NCBI GenBank assembly: GCA_031551255.1
Contig: JAVBNW010000003.1
Location: 1-45,338 of the forward strand
DNA: 45,338 bases
Source of the DNA: JAVBNW01 sp031551255
Lineage (GTDB): Bacteria > Bacillota > Clostridia > Christensenellales > UBA1750
Direction of reading: 5' to 3'
The notes beneath the pieces are model-generated. The model worked only from the letters and a program-made list of their open reading frames with translations, had not been told where the DNA came from and ran no database searches. A program made the position numbers and the translations under genes. Shown here one piece after another: positions 16,115-28,270 of the stretch. How positions within the stretch are numbered: the first letter of the stretch is position 1; each line of letters starts with the position of its first letter.

Positions 16115-18322
16115 ATGGACGGCACGCAAGAGACCCTGGAGAAAGCTTATCTGACCGACGTGCTAGAGCGCCTGGCCAACGCAATCGAGGCCGCCGAGCG
16201 ATCCTTGGACGAATCTAACGATTCGCTTGCGAAGGAGCACGAAAGGCTGTGGGAGGAAGGGAGGCACATCGTACGCGATTTGGATGACGCCGTAGAACTG
16301 CTGGCGCACAACCGCGTGGTGGATGCCCACCAGCGATCCTACAACATCGTGCAGACGGAGTATCTGGGCCTTCGCTCCATGCTTGCGTCCCCCTATTTTG
16401 GGCGCATCGACTTTCAGGATCGGGAAGAGCTGCTCAAGGTATACATCGGCAGGCGCGCGTTTATCGACAGCGAAGCGTTGGAGTTTTTCGTGCACGACTG
16501 GCGATCCCCCATCGCCTCCATGTTCTACGATTTCGACTGCGGCCCTTCGCACTATGAAAGCCCACAGGGTGTTATAGAAGGCGAAATGCTGCTCAAGCGC
16601 CAGTACCGCATCGCGCACGGCATTATGGAGGCCATGTATGACGCTAACGCGCTGGTAAAGGACGATATCCTGGGCGAAATACTCTCCCGGCAGGCGGGCC
16701 ACACGCTCAAGGTCATTGCGGAGAGCATACAAAAAGAACAAAACCAGGCCATCCGCTTTTTGGCGCCGCGCAATATGCTGGTGCTTGGCCCTGCGGGAAG
16801 CGGCAAGACATCGGTAGGTTTACACCACATCGCCTATTTGCTCTACCACAGCAGGGGAAGGCTGTCTTCGCAGGAAATCGTGGCGGTATCGGCCAACCAC
16901 GCGTTTAACGAGTACATCGCCGGCATACTACCCGATCTTTACGAGGCGGATATCCAGCGCGTCGTGTTTGCCGACATCATCGCCCCTCTTGTGCCCGGCG
17001 GCCTGCGCATAGGCGGTTATTTCGATCAGGTGGAATACCTGCTTACCGCGCGCGAGGAAGATACCCGCGTTCGCTGGATCGCCCAACTGTATTCGACGCC
17101 CTTTCTTACGCACATCGTGTCGTTTGTGGATGAAATCCCCATCAAGCTGATGCCCATCGTCTTTGACGACGAAACCATCGCGACCAAGGAGGCGTTCGAG
17201 GCCTTTGTGCGCGACGGAGGCGTTACGACCTACAGGGCGCGCCTGCAAAGGATGGATCACTATATCCAATCCCAATGCGAAGATTATTTCGCGCGAAACG
17301 CGAATTGGATACGGCAACGCGTGGAGGAGAGCGTGGCGAGGTCGGAAATCGATCTATACACGGAAGGGGAAATCGTCGGCCATATCGACCGGCTGCTTAG
17401 CGACGTAATCGCCCGCCATAAGGCTTTACTGCGCAGGGACAACGGCCTGGAGGAGCGGCGCATGCTCGCCGGGGCGGTGAGCGCCTACGCACGGCGCTGC
17501 AACCTGCCTCCCGCGCTGGAACATGAGTTTTCGCAGCGAATGAGACGTGACTCTCTCTTTTTCGAAGATATGTTGGCTCTTTTATGCGTGGCGGCCTGTA
17601 TGGGTAGGGTAAGGCAGCAGGAAGGCATACGCTACGTGCTCGTGGATGAGGCACAGGATTACGGCGTACTGCAGCACTTTTTGCTGCGCGCCATGTATCC
17701 AAGGGCCGTATTCACCCTGCTTGCCGATACGAACCAGGCGGTATTGCCTTCCATCGGCATAGCGGATGCGCGGCTGTTCGCCCGCATGTATCCGGGCGAT
17801 TTGACGACTTTCCCGCTGGATAAGAGCTACCGTTCAACGGGGCCGATCGGCGCTTTGGCAGCGGCATTGATCGCGCATCGGCAAAGGATGACATACTATG
17901 AACGCGAAGGCGCAACCCCCGTGTTAATGAAGAGCGAAAACCTTGAAAAGGCGATTGTCGCCATCATAAATAAGCGACCTTATGACGGCACCACCGCCAT
18001 CTTGGCAAAGACCCGCTCAGGCGCGCTACGGCTGTTTGCCGCCATCGGCGCGCGCATCGGCGCCGGCGTGCTGACAGAAACCACCGACACGATCTCAGGG
18101 CAGGTAAACATCCTGCCTCTGTACCTATCCAAAGGCTTGGAATTCGATCGGGTCATCGCGGTGCTTGACGGCAGCGGCGGCGGTATGGAAGACGCGCACA
18201 ACTTGCTATTTTTGTACTGCACGCGCGCGCTGCACGAGCTGTATCTTCTATATGACAAGGAACTGCCCTCAGCCCTAAGCGCTGGGCTTGCCCATCTGGA
18301 ACACAGGGAATTTAGCGACTGA
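16115..18322 (+). CDS. helD: HelD-like RNA polymerase recycling motor (UvrD/Rep-type ATPase)
   Basis: 735 residues from the ATG at 16115, which follows AAGGGTGG; a start at 16082 would overlap the promoter. The N-terminal 60 residues are a charged helical region as in HelD, where a coiled arm inserts into RNA polymerase. Superfamily 1 motifs follow: LVLGPAGSGKTSVGLHHIAYLLY (Walker A near residue 228), YVLVDEAQDYGVLQ (Walker B near 511), TLLADTNQAV (motif III), DKSYRSTGPI (motif IV) and LSKGLEFDRVIAV (motif V). The wording RNMLVLGPAGSGKTSVGLHHIAYLLYH is characteristic of HelD/helicase IV-type proteins. The role is removal of stalled RNA polymerase from DNA, and in some species rifampicin tolerance. 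It stands alone and faces the histidine kinase, 20 bases away. Confidence 0.88.
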   Translation: MDGTQETLEKAYLTDVLERLANAIEAAERSLDESNDSLAKEHERLWEEGRHIVRDLDDAVELLAHNRVVDAHQRSYNIVQTEYLGLRSMLASPYFGRIDFQDREELLKVYIGRRAFIDSEALEFFVHDWRSPIASMFYDFDCGPSHYESPQGVIEGEMLLKRQYRIAHGIMEAMYDANALVKDDILGEILSRQAGHTLKVIAESIQKEQNQAIRFLAPRNMLVLGPAGSGKTSVGLHHIAYLLYHSRGRLSSQEIVAVSANHAFNEYIAGILPDLYEADIQRVVFADIIAPLVPGGLRIGGYFDQVEYLLTAREEDTRVRWIAQLYSTPFLTHIVSFVDEIPIKLMPIVFDDETIATKEAFEAFVRDGGVTTYRARLQRMDHYIQSQCEDYFARNANWIRQRVEESVARSEIDLYTEGEIVGHIDRLLSDVIARHKALLRRDNGLEERRMLAGAVSAYARRCNLPPALEHEFSQRMRRDSLFFEDMLALLCVAACMGRVRQQEGIRYVLVDEAQDYGVLQHFLLRAMYPRAVFTLLADTNQAVLPSIGIADARLFARMYPGDLTTFPLDKSYRSTGPIGALAAALIAHRQRMTYYEREGATPVLMKSENLEKAIVAIINKRPYDGTTAILAKTRSGALRLFAAIGARIGAGVLTETTDTISGQVNILPLYLSKGLEFDRVIAVLDGSGGGMEDAHNLLFLYCTRALHELYLLYDKELPSALSAGLAHLEHREFSD

Positions 18323-18342
18323 CAAAAGGGGCGCGACGATCT

Positions 18343-20912
<2,570 letters not shown>

Positions 20913-21994
20913 GGGCCGCGCAAGCAGCGCGCCGTATGCGGCAGGGTCGCCACCATAGGGCACGCGCTGTGAGGCGTCGATCATGGGCAGGCGGCCCTCA
21001 GCGCACCACTCATGGGTGCAACTAAATGCGCTAAGCTCCGGCCAATCCCTAAAAAGGTATGTCCTATCCACGCCGATGTGCTCCGTAAGCATCTTAAGCG
21101 CCTGGTTGATCAGCAGATCGAAATCGTCTGCCGATGCAAAGTTCATCGAAATCGCCGCCACCAGCTCCTGCTGGCTCAGCCGTTGTTCCAATTCTTTCTG
21201 TGTGGCCTGCGCCTGACGCAAGTCTTTGGCGATGGTGCCGAAGCCTATGATGGCGCCGGACTCATTCTTCAGTTCGAAGATGATCTGATCTACCGGGATG
21301 GCATAGCCGTCTTTGTGAAGGAGAATGCTCTCGAACCTTAACGTACCTTCGCGCTGCAACGCGGGCAAATGCTCGGCCATGAGCCTATCGATCACTTCTT
21401 TGGGATGCACGGCATCGAGTGCAAAGTAGCGCGGCCCGTCGCTTTCGTAGCCAAGCAGCCTGCGCGCGCCTTCGTTGTTGTATACCGCGTTGCCGTGTAC
21501 ATCCATAATGCCTACATATTCATCCATCGCCTCGAGAATATCCAGTTGATATTCGCCCAGCGTCTCGGGCTTGCCTTCGTAAAACCTGTCGATGTTGCGC
21601 ACGGCGGCGCGATAGCGGCACGGCCCTTCTTCTTGCGTTGTTTCCACGAGCATTTCAAAACGCCCGTGCGCCTCATCCGTATAGACGAAGTTAAACCGCG
21701 CGGCGCCGCGCTCCTTTTGCTTGGCAAACTTTTGCGCGAATCTTTCGCGGAAGGCCGTCGGCAAAAAGTGCTCGGCAGGCAGGCCAAGGTAGGCTCCAGC
21801 CTCCTCGCCCCCAAATGAGCGCGCCGACAGCACGACGCCGACGGCATTCAGCTCGAAAACCCAATCAAATGCCATCGCTGCAAACTGCAAATACTGTTCA
21901 TGATCCATGCTATCACCCCATCGACAACCCTGAAAACTATTCAATTGAATTTCAATGAACAATTTAGGTGAAAAAGAAATGTAAGAAGTCTTGT

Positions 21995-22157
21995 TATAGT
22001 CGGCCAACTTCAAAAACGGGGCAGGCGAGCGAGAGGTTTTTCGCAGGGCAAGAAGGCATAAGGAAGCGTAGCCGGCAGCTACGCTGACTGGAGCTCGACG
22101 CCGCCATGCGAGAAAAGATCCGCTTGAATGCTCTGCTTTTGAAATTAACCAATTATA
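21995..22157. repeat. Palindromic MITE-like element A (163 bp)
   Basis: Left end TATAGTCGGCCAACTTCAAAA, right end read inward TATAATTGGTTAATTTCAAAA (16 of 21 match, all differences transitions). The whole element is largely self-complementary around a central CGTAGC-CGGCA-GCTACG hairpin. It is the same length as element B at 23832, highly similar to it and in the same orientation. It lies in the leader region of the histidine kinase gene. No protein is encoded. Confidence 0.8.
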
Positions 22158-22276
22158 TCATAGCACAAAAAGGCCGCTCATTCAATGTAGCGAAGAAAAC
22201 CGCCTCGATTCATGCCGCAAAACGCCCGTAGGCCTAAACTCACGGGCGTCAAAGGCCTTTATAAAGCAGATCTTGC

Positions 22277-23776
22277 TTACATTTGCAGCGCGCGCCACAT
22301 GGCGAACATCGGCTCGGCGGCATCTTTGCGCACGACAACCCCGACCGTGCCGTTTTTGCGCACGGCATAATCGTTGATGTTGCAATCGACATATTCGACG
22401 ACGCCCGTATCCCCGTTGTCAAATACATACGTAAGCTTAAGCACGACCGGCGCATCGGAAGCCACGGCATCCTGGGCGATCAAATCGGCGACGATGAGCG
22501 TATTGACGCTTTGAAAGGCCTCTTTGAAGGCCTCCGCATCCATCGCGCGCCCCTCTTTCTTGTAAACCGGCTCGGCCTGCGCGCGGTCAACCGTATAGCG
22601 CGTTTCCACCCCGTCGATTTGAACGGCTAGCTCTGTCAGGCCCGTGATTGAATGAATGTTGCTAAACTGCGAAATCATGCTTGCGGCGCTCGCCCGATCG
22701 AGAAAGGCGATGGCGGATGAAGAGACGAGGTATACATCCTCCCCCTCGTCAAAGCGCACGTAGGCATTCCCTCCGCCGTCGCGGCCCCCGACGGCCATGA
22801 AAAACTCTCCGCCGCCTTCGTTATAAAGCCGAATGGCCCGGTTGGGCTCGGTCAGCCCGTACTTGTCCATATCCTGCGTCGTATCCACATAGCTCGTCAA
22901 CTTAAGCTCGCTCATAGCCGCAAGAAACTGCTCCGCCGCGTTCGTATCGATGTCGGCGATATAGGGCTCGTCCATTTGCCACTGCGAAAACCTGAACCCC
23001 GCAGGCTTGGGCGAATAGGAGAAAACCATCGGAGCTTTGCCCTTTGTCTCCAGCGCAAAGCCCACCGCAAGGTCGGTGTCGATATGAAAAGAGGCCAAAT
23101 CGCGAAACGCGCCTACGCCGCCGGCATACATGTTCACCAAAAGGCCTTTCATAAGATAGACGGTGTCGCTCCCGGCCTCTCTGGCGTAATAGAAGTTGCT
23201 GGTTGGGGCCTTATCGCCGATTTCCAGCACAAAATCGGTTCCGTCGTGAAAGGCGATGGTCACCGTCGATGCGGGCGGCGCAAGGCCAAAACCTTGAAAA
23301 TCAGTCGCGTCCTTTGCGGCAACTTTTTCGGCGAGCAATTGGGCCGCGTTGATAAAGGCGCTGTTGCAATTCGCTTGGGAAAGCACTTGCGGCGCAATTT
23401 CGGCTACGGAATAGACATCCCCTTCGCGGGTGATCGTAAGCGTCTGCCCGTCTTTCATCGCGATCTTCACCTGCCGAACGTCCTCGACATTTCGATCGGT
23501 CAAAAGTACATTATTAAAAGATCGTTGCAGGTTCTCGATGACCGGCTTGGCGAGCTTACCCACGCCCCATACGGCGCCCGACAAGAGCACGAGCGCACAC
23601 AAGGCGTACAATGCCTTTCGCGCCCTGCCCGTTTCGCGGCGCTTGGAAGGTCTTTTCAGGTCGTCCGCATTGACGAAAAGCGTTCTTCCCCTCTCGGTGG
23701 AATCTTGCGTTCCTTCCAGCGTTTCGCCGGAGCCTTGCGCATTTTTTGCGGAGAGTTTTTCGTTGTCCCGATCCAT
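22277..23776 (-). CDS. DUF4340 domain membrane-anchored protein
   Basis: A 499-residue protein with a charged cytoplasmic N-terminus, one membrane helix at about residues 37-57 (LYALCALVLLSGAVWGVGKL) and a large outside domain. The outside domain has the repeated two-layer pattern of DUF4340: QVKIAMKDGQTLTITREGDVY, VTIAFHDGTDFVLEIGDKAPTSNFYYAREAGSDTVYLM, then a second similar half (GLTEPNRAIRLYNEGGGEFFMAVGG, GNAYVRFDEGEDVYLVSS). In many bacteria DUF4340 proteins accompany GldG-type ABC transporters, but none is seen here. The gene stands alone between two copies of a palindromic element. The ATG at 23776 has GGAGTGAAG close upstream. Function unknown. Confidence 0.85.
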   Translation of the reverse strand: MDRDNEKLSAKNAQGSGETLEGTQDSTERGRTLFVNADDLKRPSKRRETGRARKALYALCALVLLSGAVWGVGKLAKPVIENLQRSFNNVLLTDRNVEDVRQVKIAMKDGQTLTITREGDVYSVAEIAPQVLSQANCNSAFINAAQLLAEKVAAKDATDFQGFGLAPPASTVTIAFHDGTDFVLEIGDKAPTSNFYYAREAGSDTVYLMKGLLVNMYAGGVGAFRDLASFHIDTDLAVGFALETKGKAPMVFSYSPKPAGFRFSQWQMDEPYIADIDTNAAEQFLAAMSELKLTSYVDTTQDMDKYGLTEPNRAIRLYNEGGGEFFMAVGGRDGGGNAYVRFDEGEDVYLVSSSAIAFLDRASAASMISQFSNIHSITGLTELAVQIDGVETRYTVDRAQAEPVYKKEGRAMDAEAFKEAFQSVNTLIVADLIAQDAVASDAPVVLKLTYVFDNGDTGVVEYVDCNINDYAVRKNGTVGVVVRKDAAEPMFAMWRALQM

Positions 23777-23831
23777 ATCTTCACTCCATGCGTATCATTT
23801 GTTCGGCCGGGCAGGTCGCCGCCTTGCATCC

Positions 23832-23994
23832 TATAGTCGGCCAACTTCAAAAGCGAGGCAGATGAACGAAAGATTTTTTCACAGGCAAGGAGGCGGAAGG
23901 AAGCATGGCCGGCAGCTACGCTGACTGAAGTTCGACGCCGCCATGCGGAAAAAGATCCGCTCGTCTACTTTGGTTTTGGGTTTGGCCAACTATA
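23832..23994. repeat. Palindromic MITE-like element B (163 bp)
   Basis: Left end TATAGTCGGCCAA, right end read inward TATAGTTGGCCAA (12 of 13). Internal arms also pair (for example GCAGATGAACGAAAGATTTTTTC against GTAGACGAGCGGATCTTTTTCC), so the entire element can fold into one long hairpin. It matches element A along its length, including GCCGGCAGCTACGCTGACTG and CGACGCCGCCATGCG. It sits between the YtcP gene of importer 2 and the DUF4340 gene. Confidence 0.85.
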
Positions 23995-24116
23995 AGGCCG
24001 ACCGGGTCGCTCCATTATACCACAAAACCTCGCGGCGACGAAAAGCGACCGGCAGAGCGGCATAACCCGCGCCGTCGGCCGCTTGCCGGAAGGCAAAACA
24101 TCGCACCGGATAAGGG

Positions 24117-25064
24117 CTATCCCTTCACCGCGCCGAGCGTCATGCCCTTGACAAAGTATTTTTGCAGGAACGGATAGACGCACGCGATGGGCACGACGGA
24201 GATGACCGTCATGGCCGCGCGGATAGTCTGAGTCGTCACGCGACCTCCGCCGGTATCCTGAGAGCCTAACGCCTCCATGGTTACCGTATCGCCGGCCGTC
24301 ATGGAGTTTGCCGAGTCGAGGATCTTTTTCAGCTCGTACTGCAGCGTACTGAGGCTCTTGGTGGAGGAGCAGTACAGCATCGTATCGAACCACTGGTTCC
24401 ATTGGCTGACCGCTACAAAGAGGCTGATCGTGGCGATAACCGGCATGGACAGCGGAAAGATGATCGTGAATAGGATGCGGTACTCGCTCGCGCCGTCGAT
24501 CTTGGCGGATTCGGTCAGTTCAAACGGTATGCCGTCGATGAACGAGCGCATCACCAGCACGTTGAACGCCGAAATGGCGCTGGGTAGGATGTAAACCAGG
24601 AAATTGTTCATCAGGCCGTACGCGCGGAATGTCAGAAACGTAGGGATCAAGCCGCCCGAAACGTACATCGTAAACAGCACCATTTTTGTGACCGCGCCGC
24701 GCAAAATATAGTCTCTGCGCGTCATCACAAAGGCAAGCATCATCGAAAGCGGGATGCTCAGCGCCGTGCCGGATATCGCACGTAGCGCCGAAATCATGGC
24801 GGCGCGCGGTATGGCCGTGGTGCGCAGAAGGATCATTTCATAGCTGCGCAACGAAAACACGCGGGGCCACAGGTAAATGCCGCCGCGCACGGCATCGACG
24901 GATTCGTTGAACGATATCGCAACGGTATTCAGAAAAGGGTACAGCGTTATCACGCACACAAACAGCAGTAGAATCGTGTTGATCGTATCGAAGATAATGT
25001 TTTCGGTCTTCGCCGAAACCAGGCCGAGCTTGGGCTTGCTCTTTCTTTCCACTTGCGTCGTCAT
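24117..25064 (-). CDS. ABC sugar importer 2: permease, YtcP type
   Basis: A 315-residue MalG/YtcP-type permease with six predicted helices. The EAA loop reads FELTESAKIDGASEYRILFTII and the C-terminus FLQKYFVKGMTLGAVKG is the family ending. Compared with the other two YtcP proteins here it has an extra Thr/Ser/Gly-rich stretch before the last helix (ANSMTAGDTVTMEALGSQDT). The ATG at 25064 follows GGAAAGGGGGC and lies 17 bases after the LplB stop, so translation is coupled within the operon SBP-LplB-YtcP. Confidence 0.92.
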   Translation of the reverse strand: MTTQVERKSKPKLGLVSAKTENIIFDTINTILLLFVCVITLYPFLNTVAISFNESVDAVRGGIYLWPRVFSLRSYEMILLRTTAIPRAAMISALRAISGTALSIPLSMMLAFVMTRRDYILRGAVTKMVLFTMYVSGGLIPTFLTFRAYGLMNNFLVYILPSAISAFNVLVMRSFIDGIPFELTESAKIDGASEYRILFTIIFPLSMPVIATISLFVAVSQWNQWFDTMLYCSSTKSLSTLQYELKKILDSANSMTAGDTVTMEALGSQDTGGGRVTTQTIRAAMTVISVVPIACVYPFLQKYFVKGMTLGAVKG

Positions 25065-25081
25065 CGGCTATGCCCCCTTTC

Positions 25082-26044
25082 CTACATGATGCCCTCGCCG
25101 TCAAGGCGCTTGACGACGAAGTTGCAGCCGAAAATCAGTATGATGGAAACGACAGAATTGAAAATGCTCATCGCGGACCCCTTGGAATACAGACCGTACT
25201 TGATCGCAAAGTCGTAGATGTACACTTCAAGCGTCGTGGCCATATCCACGGTGGAGGGTGTTTTGAGCACATATACCTGCTCAAAGCCTACCGACAGCAG
25301 CCTGCCGATGGACAGCACGAGCAGAATTTTGATCGTGGGGGCGATGGAGGGCAGCGTGATGGAGATGATCTTGCGCAGCCTGCTCGCGCCGTCGATATCC
25401 GCCGATTCATACAGCGAAGGGTCGATGGCCGTCATCGCCGACAGGTATACGATCGCGCCGTAGCCCGAGTTCTTCCACACCTCGGTGAGCGCTACGATGA
25501 TCCAGAAGATGTTCGGCATGCCCATGAAGGGAACAGGCGCTTTCACGATTCCCAGCCTGAGCAACAATTCGTTAACAATGCCGCTTTCCGGCGACAGCAT
25601 CACGAACATCAGGTTCGCGGCGACGACCCACGAAACGAAGTGAGGCAAGTAGCTGACTGTCTGCACCGTGCGCTTAAACCAGGTGACGCGCACCTCGTTC
25701 AGCAGCAGCGCCAACAGCAACGTAAAAAAGTACGAAAAGATGATCTTCAAAACGCCGATGCCCAGCGAATTGCGCAGCGCGCGCAAGAACTTCGTATCGC
25801 CGAACAGATCGACAAACTGCCGAAAGCCTACCCATTCTTGGCCAAAGACGCCCCCCTTGGCGATCTTATAGTCCTGGAAGGCGACGATCCAACCCCATAG
25901 TGGAAAATATGAAAAGACGATAACAAAGGCTATCGGCAGCGTCAGCACGAACAGTTGCCGCTGCTTCCACAGCGTGCGGAAAAATTCCGCCGCCCCGCCC
26001 TGCCCGGGCGTCGACCTGCGCATCGCCTTAGCTTGCGTCGTCAT
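25082..26044 (-). CDS. ABC sugar importer 2: permease, LplB type
   Basis: A 320-residue MalF/LplB-type permease. The start is the ATG at 26044 (MTTQAKAMRRST), preceded by a GGGGGC site; the frame extends 20 codons upstream but without a ribosome site. It begins with a basic tail and first helix LFVLTLPIAFVIVFSYF, then the conserved GWIVAFQDYKIAKGG loop. The EAA motif is SLYESADIDGASRLRKIISI. It lies between the SBP and YtcP genes of importer 2. Confidence 0.92.
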   Translation of the reverse strand: MTTQAKAMRRSTPGQGGAAEFFRTLWKQRQLFVLTLPIAFVIVFSYFPLWGWIVAFQDYKIAKGGVFGQEWVGFRQFVDLFGDTKFLRALRNSLGIGVLKIIFSYFFTLLLALLLNEVRVTWFKRTVQTVSYLPHFVSWVVAANLMFVMLSPESGIVNELLLRLGIVKAPVPFMGMPNIFWIIVALTEVWKNSGYGAIVYLSAMTAIDPSLYESADIDGASRLRKIISITLPSIAPTIKILLVLSIGRLLSVGFEQVYVLKTPSTVDMATTLEVYIYDFAIKYGLYSKGSAMSIFNSVVSIILIFGCNFVVKRLDGEGIM

Positions 26045-26140
26045 AGGCAGCACAGCCCCCTTTTTTACGCAGAATAGGCAAAACAAAATGGTTTTATTCC
26101 CCAACCGAAATCAAAACATTACGTTTGTTTTTGTGAGAAA

Positions 26141-26165
26141 GGGCCGCCCCCGCTGGGAGCGGCCC
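26141..26165. terminator. Hairpin after SBP 2
   Basis: GGGCCGC (26141-26147) pairs with GCGGCCC (26159-26165); on the minus strand TTTCTCAC follows. It lies about 40 bases after the SBP 2 stop and before the permease genes. It is probably a partial terminator or 3-prime stabilising hairpin that raises receptor expression over permease expression. Confidence 0.6.
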
Positions 26166-26202
26166 CCCGATTCAATCAATCGCGTGTTGTCAAATCAAGC
26201 GC

Positions 26203-27948
26203 TTACTTATACAGCGGGGCGCTCTCCTTGATCATTTCGGAGGCCAGCGCCTCGTAGCCCCTCAGGTCATCCGTGGGCAGCCCGGACGTGAACTCGGTCC
26301 AAACAGACTCGAACTTCGCGTCGGTACCGGCCTGCACGAGCTTGGGAATGTACTCAAGGGTGCGCTCCAGCGCGGTTTCGCCGGCGATCTTGCGCGGGTC
26401 GGTGGTGTCGATGCGCTGGCGGATAGACCAGCCCGGCTCGTACATCGCCGCATAGGACGGGTTAAACCAGCCTACAAAGGAGGTGTAGCCGCGATCCGCG
26501 TAGTGCGACAGGAACTCTACTTCATAATCCAAGTAGGCGTTCTGCACGAAGCCTTCGGTGTTGTCGGGGCTGGCGACGGTGTTGCTCTCGGGCAGCACGT
26601 TCAGGTTCGGGAAGAAGTGGAACCAGGGCAACTGGCCAATGCCCCTGACCTGCTTGTGCTCGACGTTGGTGTAATCCTTCCACTGAGCCTCGGTCTTGGA
26701 GAGGGTGCCGTCGGCGGCATACGCCCAATCCTCGCCCTCGACGCCCCAGCGCATGACGATCTGGTTCTCTTCCTTGGAGAGGTCATCCATGAACTGCGCT
26801 ACGCGCTCGGGATCCTTCGCGGAAACGGTGATGCCGAAGCCGGAACCGCCGGAGAAGCTGCGCGGGCCGCGGTAACGCTCGGTGGTAACGCCGGGCAGAA
26901 CCACGGGGAACGCAACCAGCATGCGGGAAGGATCGGTGACCTTGAGCGCATCGATACCGTTGATGATCATGCCCCTCTGGTCGTACAGGCCCGCGATGCG
27001 GCCGGAGCCGATCTTCGCCTGATACTGCTCATCGGTCTGCATGAACATCTCGGGGTCGGCACAGCCTTCGTTCCACATTCTAAACATCATGTACACGAAC
27101 TGCTTCTGGAAATCCTGATCCATGATAACCTTAGCTTCGAGGGTATCGGGGTCGACGACGGTCAGGCCGTCGTTCTGGTAACCGACCAGGAAGCGGGAGC
27201 CGCCGTACTGCACCGCAGACGCGCGCCACGCTTCGGTGGGCTCGGAAATGCCGATGGTCGCCTGGCCGTTCGTGGTAGGATTGTCCTTCACATAGGCGAT
27301 GATCATATCCTGCCACTCAGAGAAATCCTTTACGATGGGATAGTCGTTCTGCTTGAGCAGATCCATGTTCAGGTAGTAGCCGGCTGCGGGATAAACGGCG
27401 TTCTCGCTGGGGTGCCCGCCAAGCCAGTAGATGTGGCCGTCGGCCTGGGTCATCAGCTTCTTCTGGGAATCGGTGTAGCAGGCGCCAAGGTTGGCGAACT
27501 GCTCAAGATAGCCTTCGATCGCGACAAACGCGCCGGCGGCATAGAAGTCGCCCGAGGCGTCGCCGGTCTCCATCATGTCGGGATAGTCGCCGCCGGCGAT
27601 CAGCAGGGCGGCCTTCTGACGGACGTCGGAGCCCACGAGGAACTCGATATCCAGGTCGACCTTCGTCCTCTCGGCAAGCAGCTTGCCGACAGGCGTGTCT
27701 TTCCAAGGATCGATGGTCGTGGTAGCAGCGGTCATCCTAAGCATCTTAAGCGTTACCGGGGTTCTCTCTTCATCCGCAGCAGGCGTAGCATCCGCGGGAG
27801 CCGCAGAAGTTTCCGCCGCAGCCGTCGAGGCCACCGCGGTCGTCGCGGCAGCACCGGTGGACGAAGGCGTGGGCGACGAGCAGCCGGCCACGAGGGCCGC
27901 CAGCAACAGCGCCACGAGAATCCGAGCGAGGTTCTTTCTGTTCAGCAT
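26203..27948 (-). CDS. ABC sugar importer 2: lipoprotein solute-binding protein
   Basis: A 581-residue lipoprotein receptor. The start is the ATG at 27948, with AAAGGAGG upstream and a clean lipoprotein signal (MLNRKNLARILVALLLAAL, lipobox LVAGC with Cys23). A low-complexity Ser/Thr/Ala linker of about 45 residues follows, then the binding domain (VTLKMLRMTAATTTIDPW). Motifs typical of LipO-type receptors include GGDYPDMMETGD near the N-lobe and a Trp-rich C-lobe. Here the SBP is the first gene of its cluster, unlike clusters 1 and 3 where it is third. A promoter and a 5-prime hairpin lie upstream. Substrate unknown; no enzyme genes are attached to this cluster. Confidence 0.9.
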   Translation of the reverse strand: MLNRKNLARILVALLLAALVAGCSSPTPSSTGAAATTAVASTAAAETSAAPADATPAADEERTPVTLKMLRMTAATTTIDPWKDTPVGKLLAERTKVDLDIEFLVGSDVRQKAALLIAGGDYPDMMETGDASGDFYAAGAFVAIEGYLEQFANLGACYTDSQKKLMTQADGHIYWLGGHPSENAVYPAAGYYLNMDLLKQNDYPIVKDFSEWQDMIIAYVKDNPTTNGQATIGISEPTEAWRASAVQYGGSRFLVGYQNDGLTVVDPDTLEAKVIMDQDFQKQFVYMMFRMWNEGCADPEMFMQTDEQYQAKIGSGRIAGLYDQRGMIINGIDALKVTDPSRMLVAFPVVLPGVTTERYRGPRSFSGGSGFGITVSAKDPERVAQFMDDLSKEENQIVMRWGVEGEDWAYAADGTLSKTEAQWKDYTNVEHKQVRGIGQLPWFHFFPNLNVLPESNTVASPDNTEGFVQNAYLDYEVEFLSHYADRGYTSFVGWFNPSYAAMYEPGWSIRQRIDTTDPRKIAGETALERTLEYIPKLVQAGTDAKFESVWTEFTSGLPTDDLRGYEALASEMIKESAPLYK

Positions 27949-27995
27949 GGTTTTCCTCCTTTTGATGTTTCTGTATAAGAAACGCAAGCAGCATA

Positions 27996-28036
27996 ATGCC
28001 TTTGCGGCGCTATCCCACAACCCGCCACAAAGGCAT
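27996..28036 (-). promoter_or_regulatory. Strong 5-prime leader hairpin of SBP 2
   Basis: ATGCCTTTGCGGCG pairs with CGCCACAAAGGCAT around a short loop (14 pairs, one mismatch). It lies between the promoter at 28053-28081 and the start codon at 27948, and has no U-run, so it is more likely an mRNA-stabilising or regulatory hairpin than a terminator. Confidence 0.5.
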
Positions 28037-28052
28037 ACAGCCCTTCATATCG

Positions 28053-28081
28053 ATTTTACACGAGCTTGCCCAAAAAGTAAA
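28053..28081 (-). promoter_or_regulatory. Promoter of importer 2
   Basis: On the minus strand TTTACT (28081-28076), 17-base spacer, TAAAAT (28058-28053). Transcription would start near 28046, about 100 bases before the SBP start. Confidence 0.6.
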
Positions 28082-28189
28082 TAGAGAAAACGCACATTAC
28101 CGCTTCGCGTAACAATTATGGATGGCATAACATGCTTTTCACTGTGGAAAATTAAAGAATGCACGACATCCGACAATTTCTCTGCCTTT

Positions 28190-28212
28190 CCTGATTAACT
28201 GCCTGATTAACT
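28190..28212. repeat. Tandem 12-base direct repeat upstream of importer 2
   Basis: CCTGATTAACT occurs twice in tandem with a 12-base period (28190 and 28202), about 110 bases upstream of the -35 of the importer 2 promoter. It may be a binding site for an AraC- or response-regulator-type activator, which often use direct repeats. Otherwise 28082-28270 holds no gene. Confidence 0.4.
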
Positions 28213-28270
28213 ATAAGAACAAACGCCATCAGGTGGTATAACAAGTGCTCATAACCATCGCGCGCGCAAA

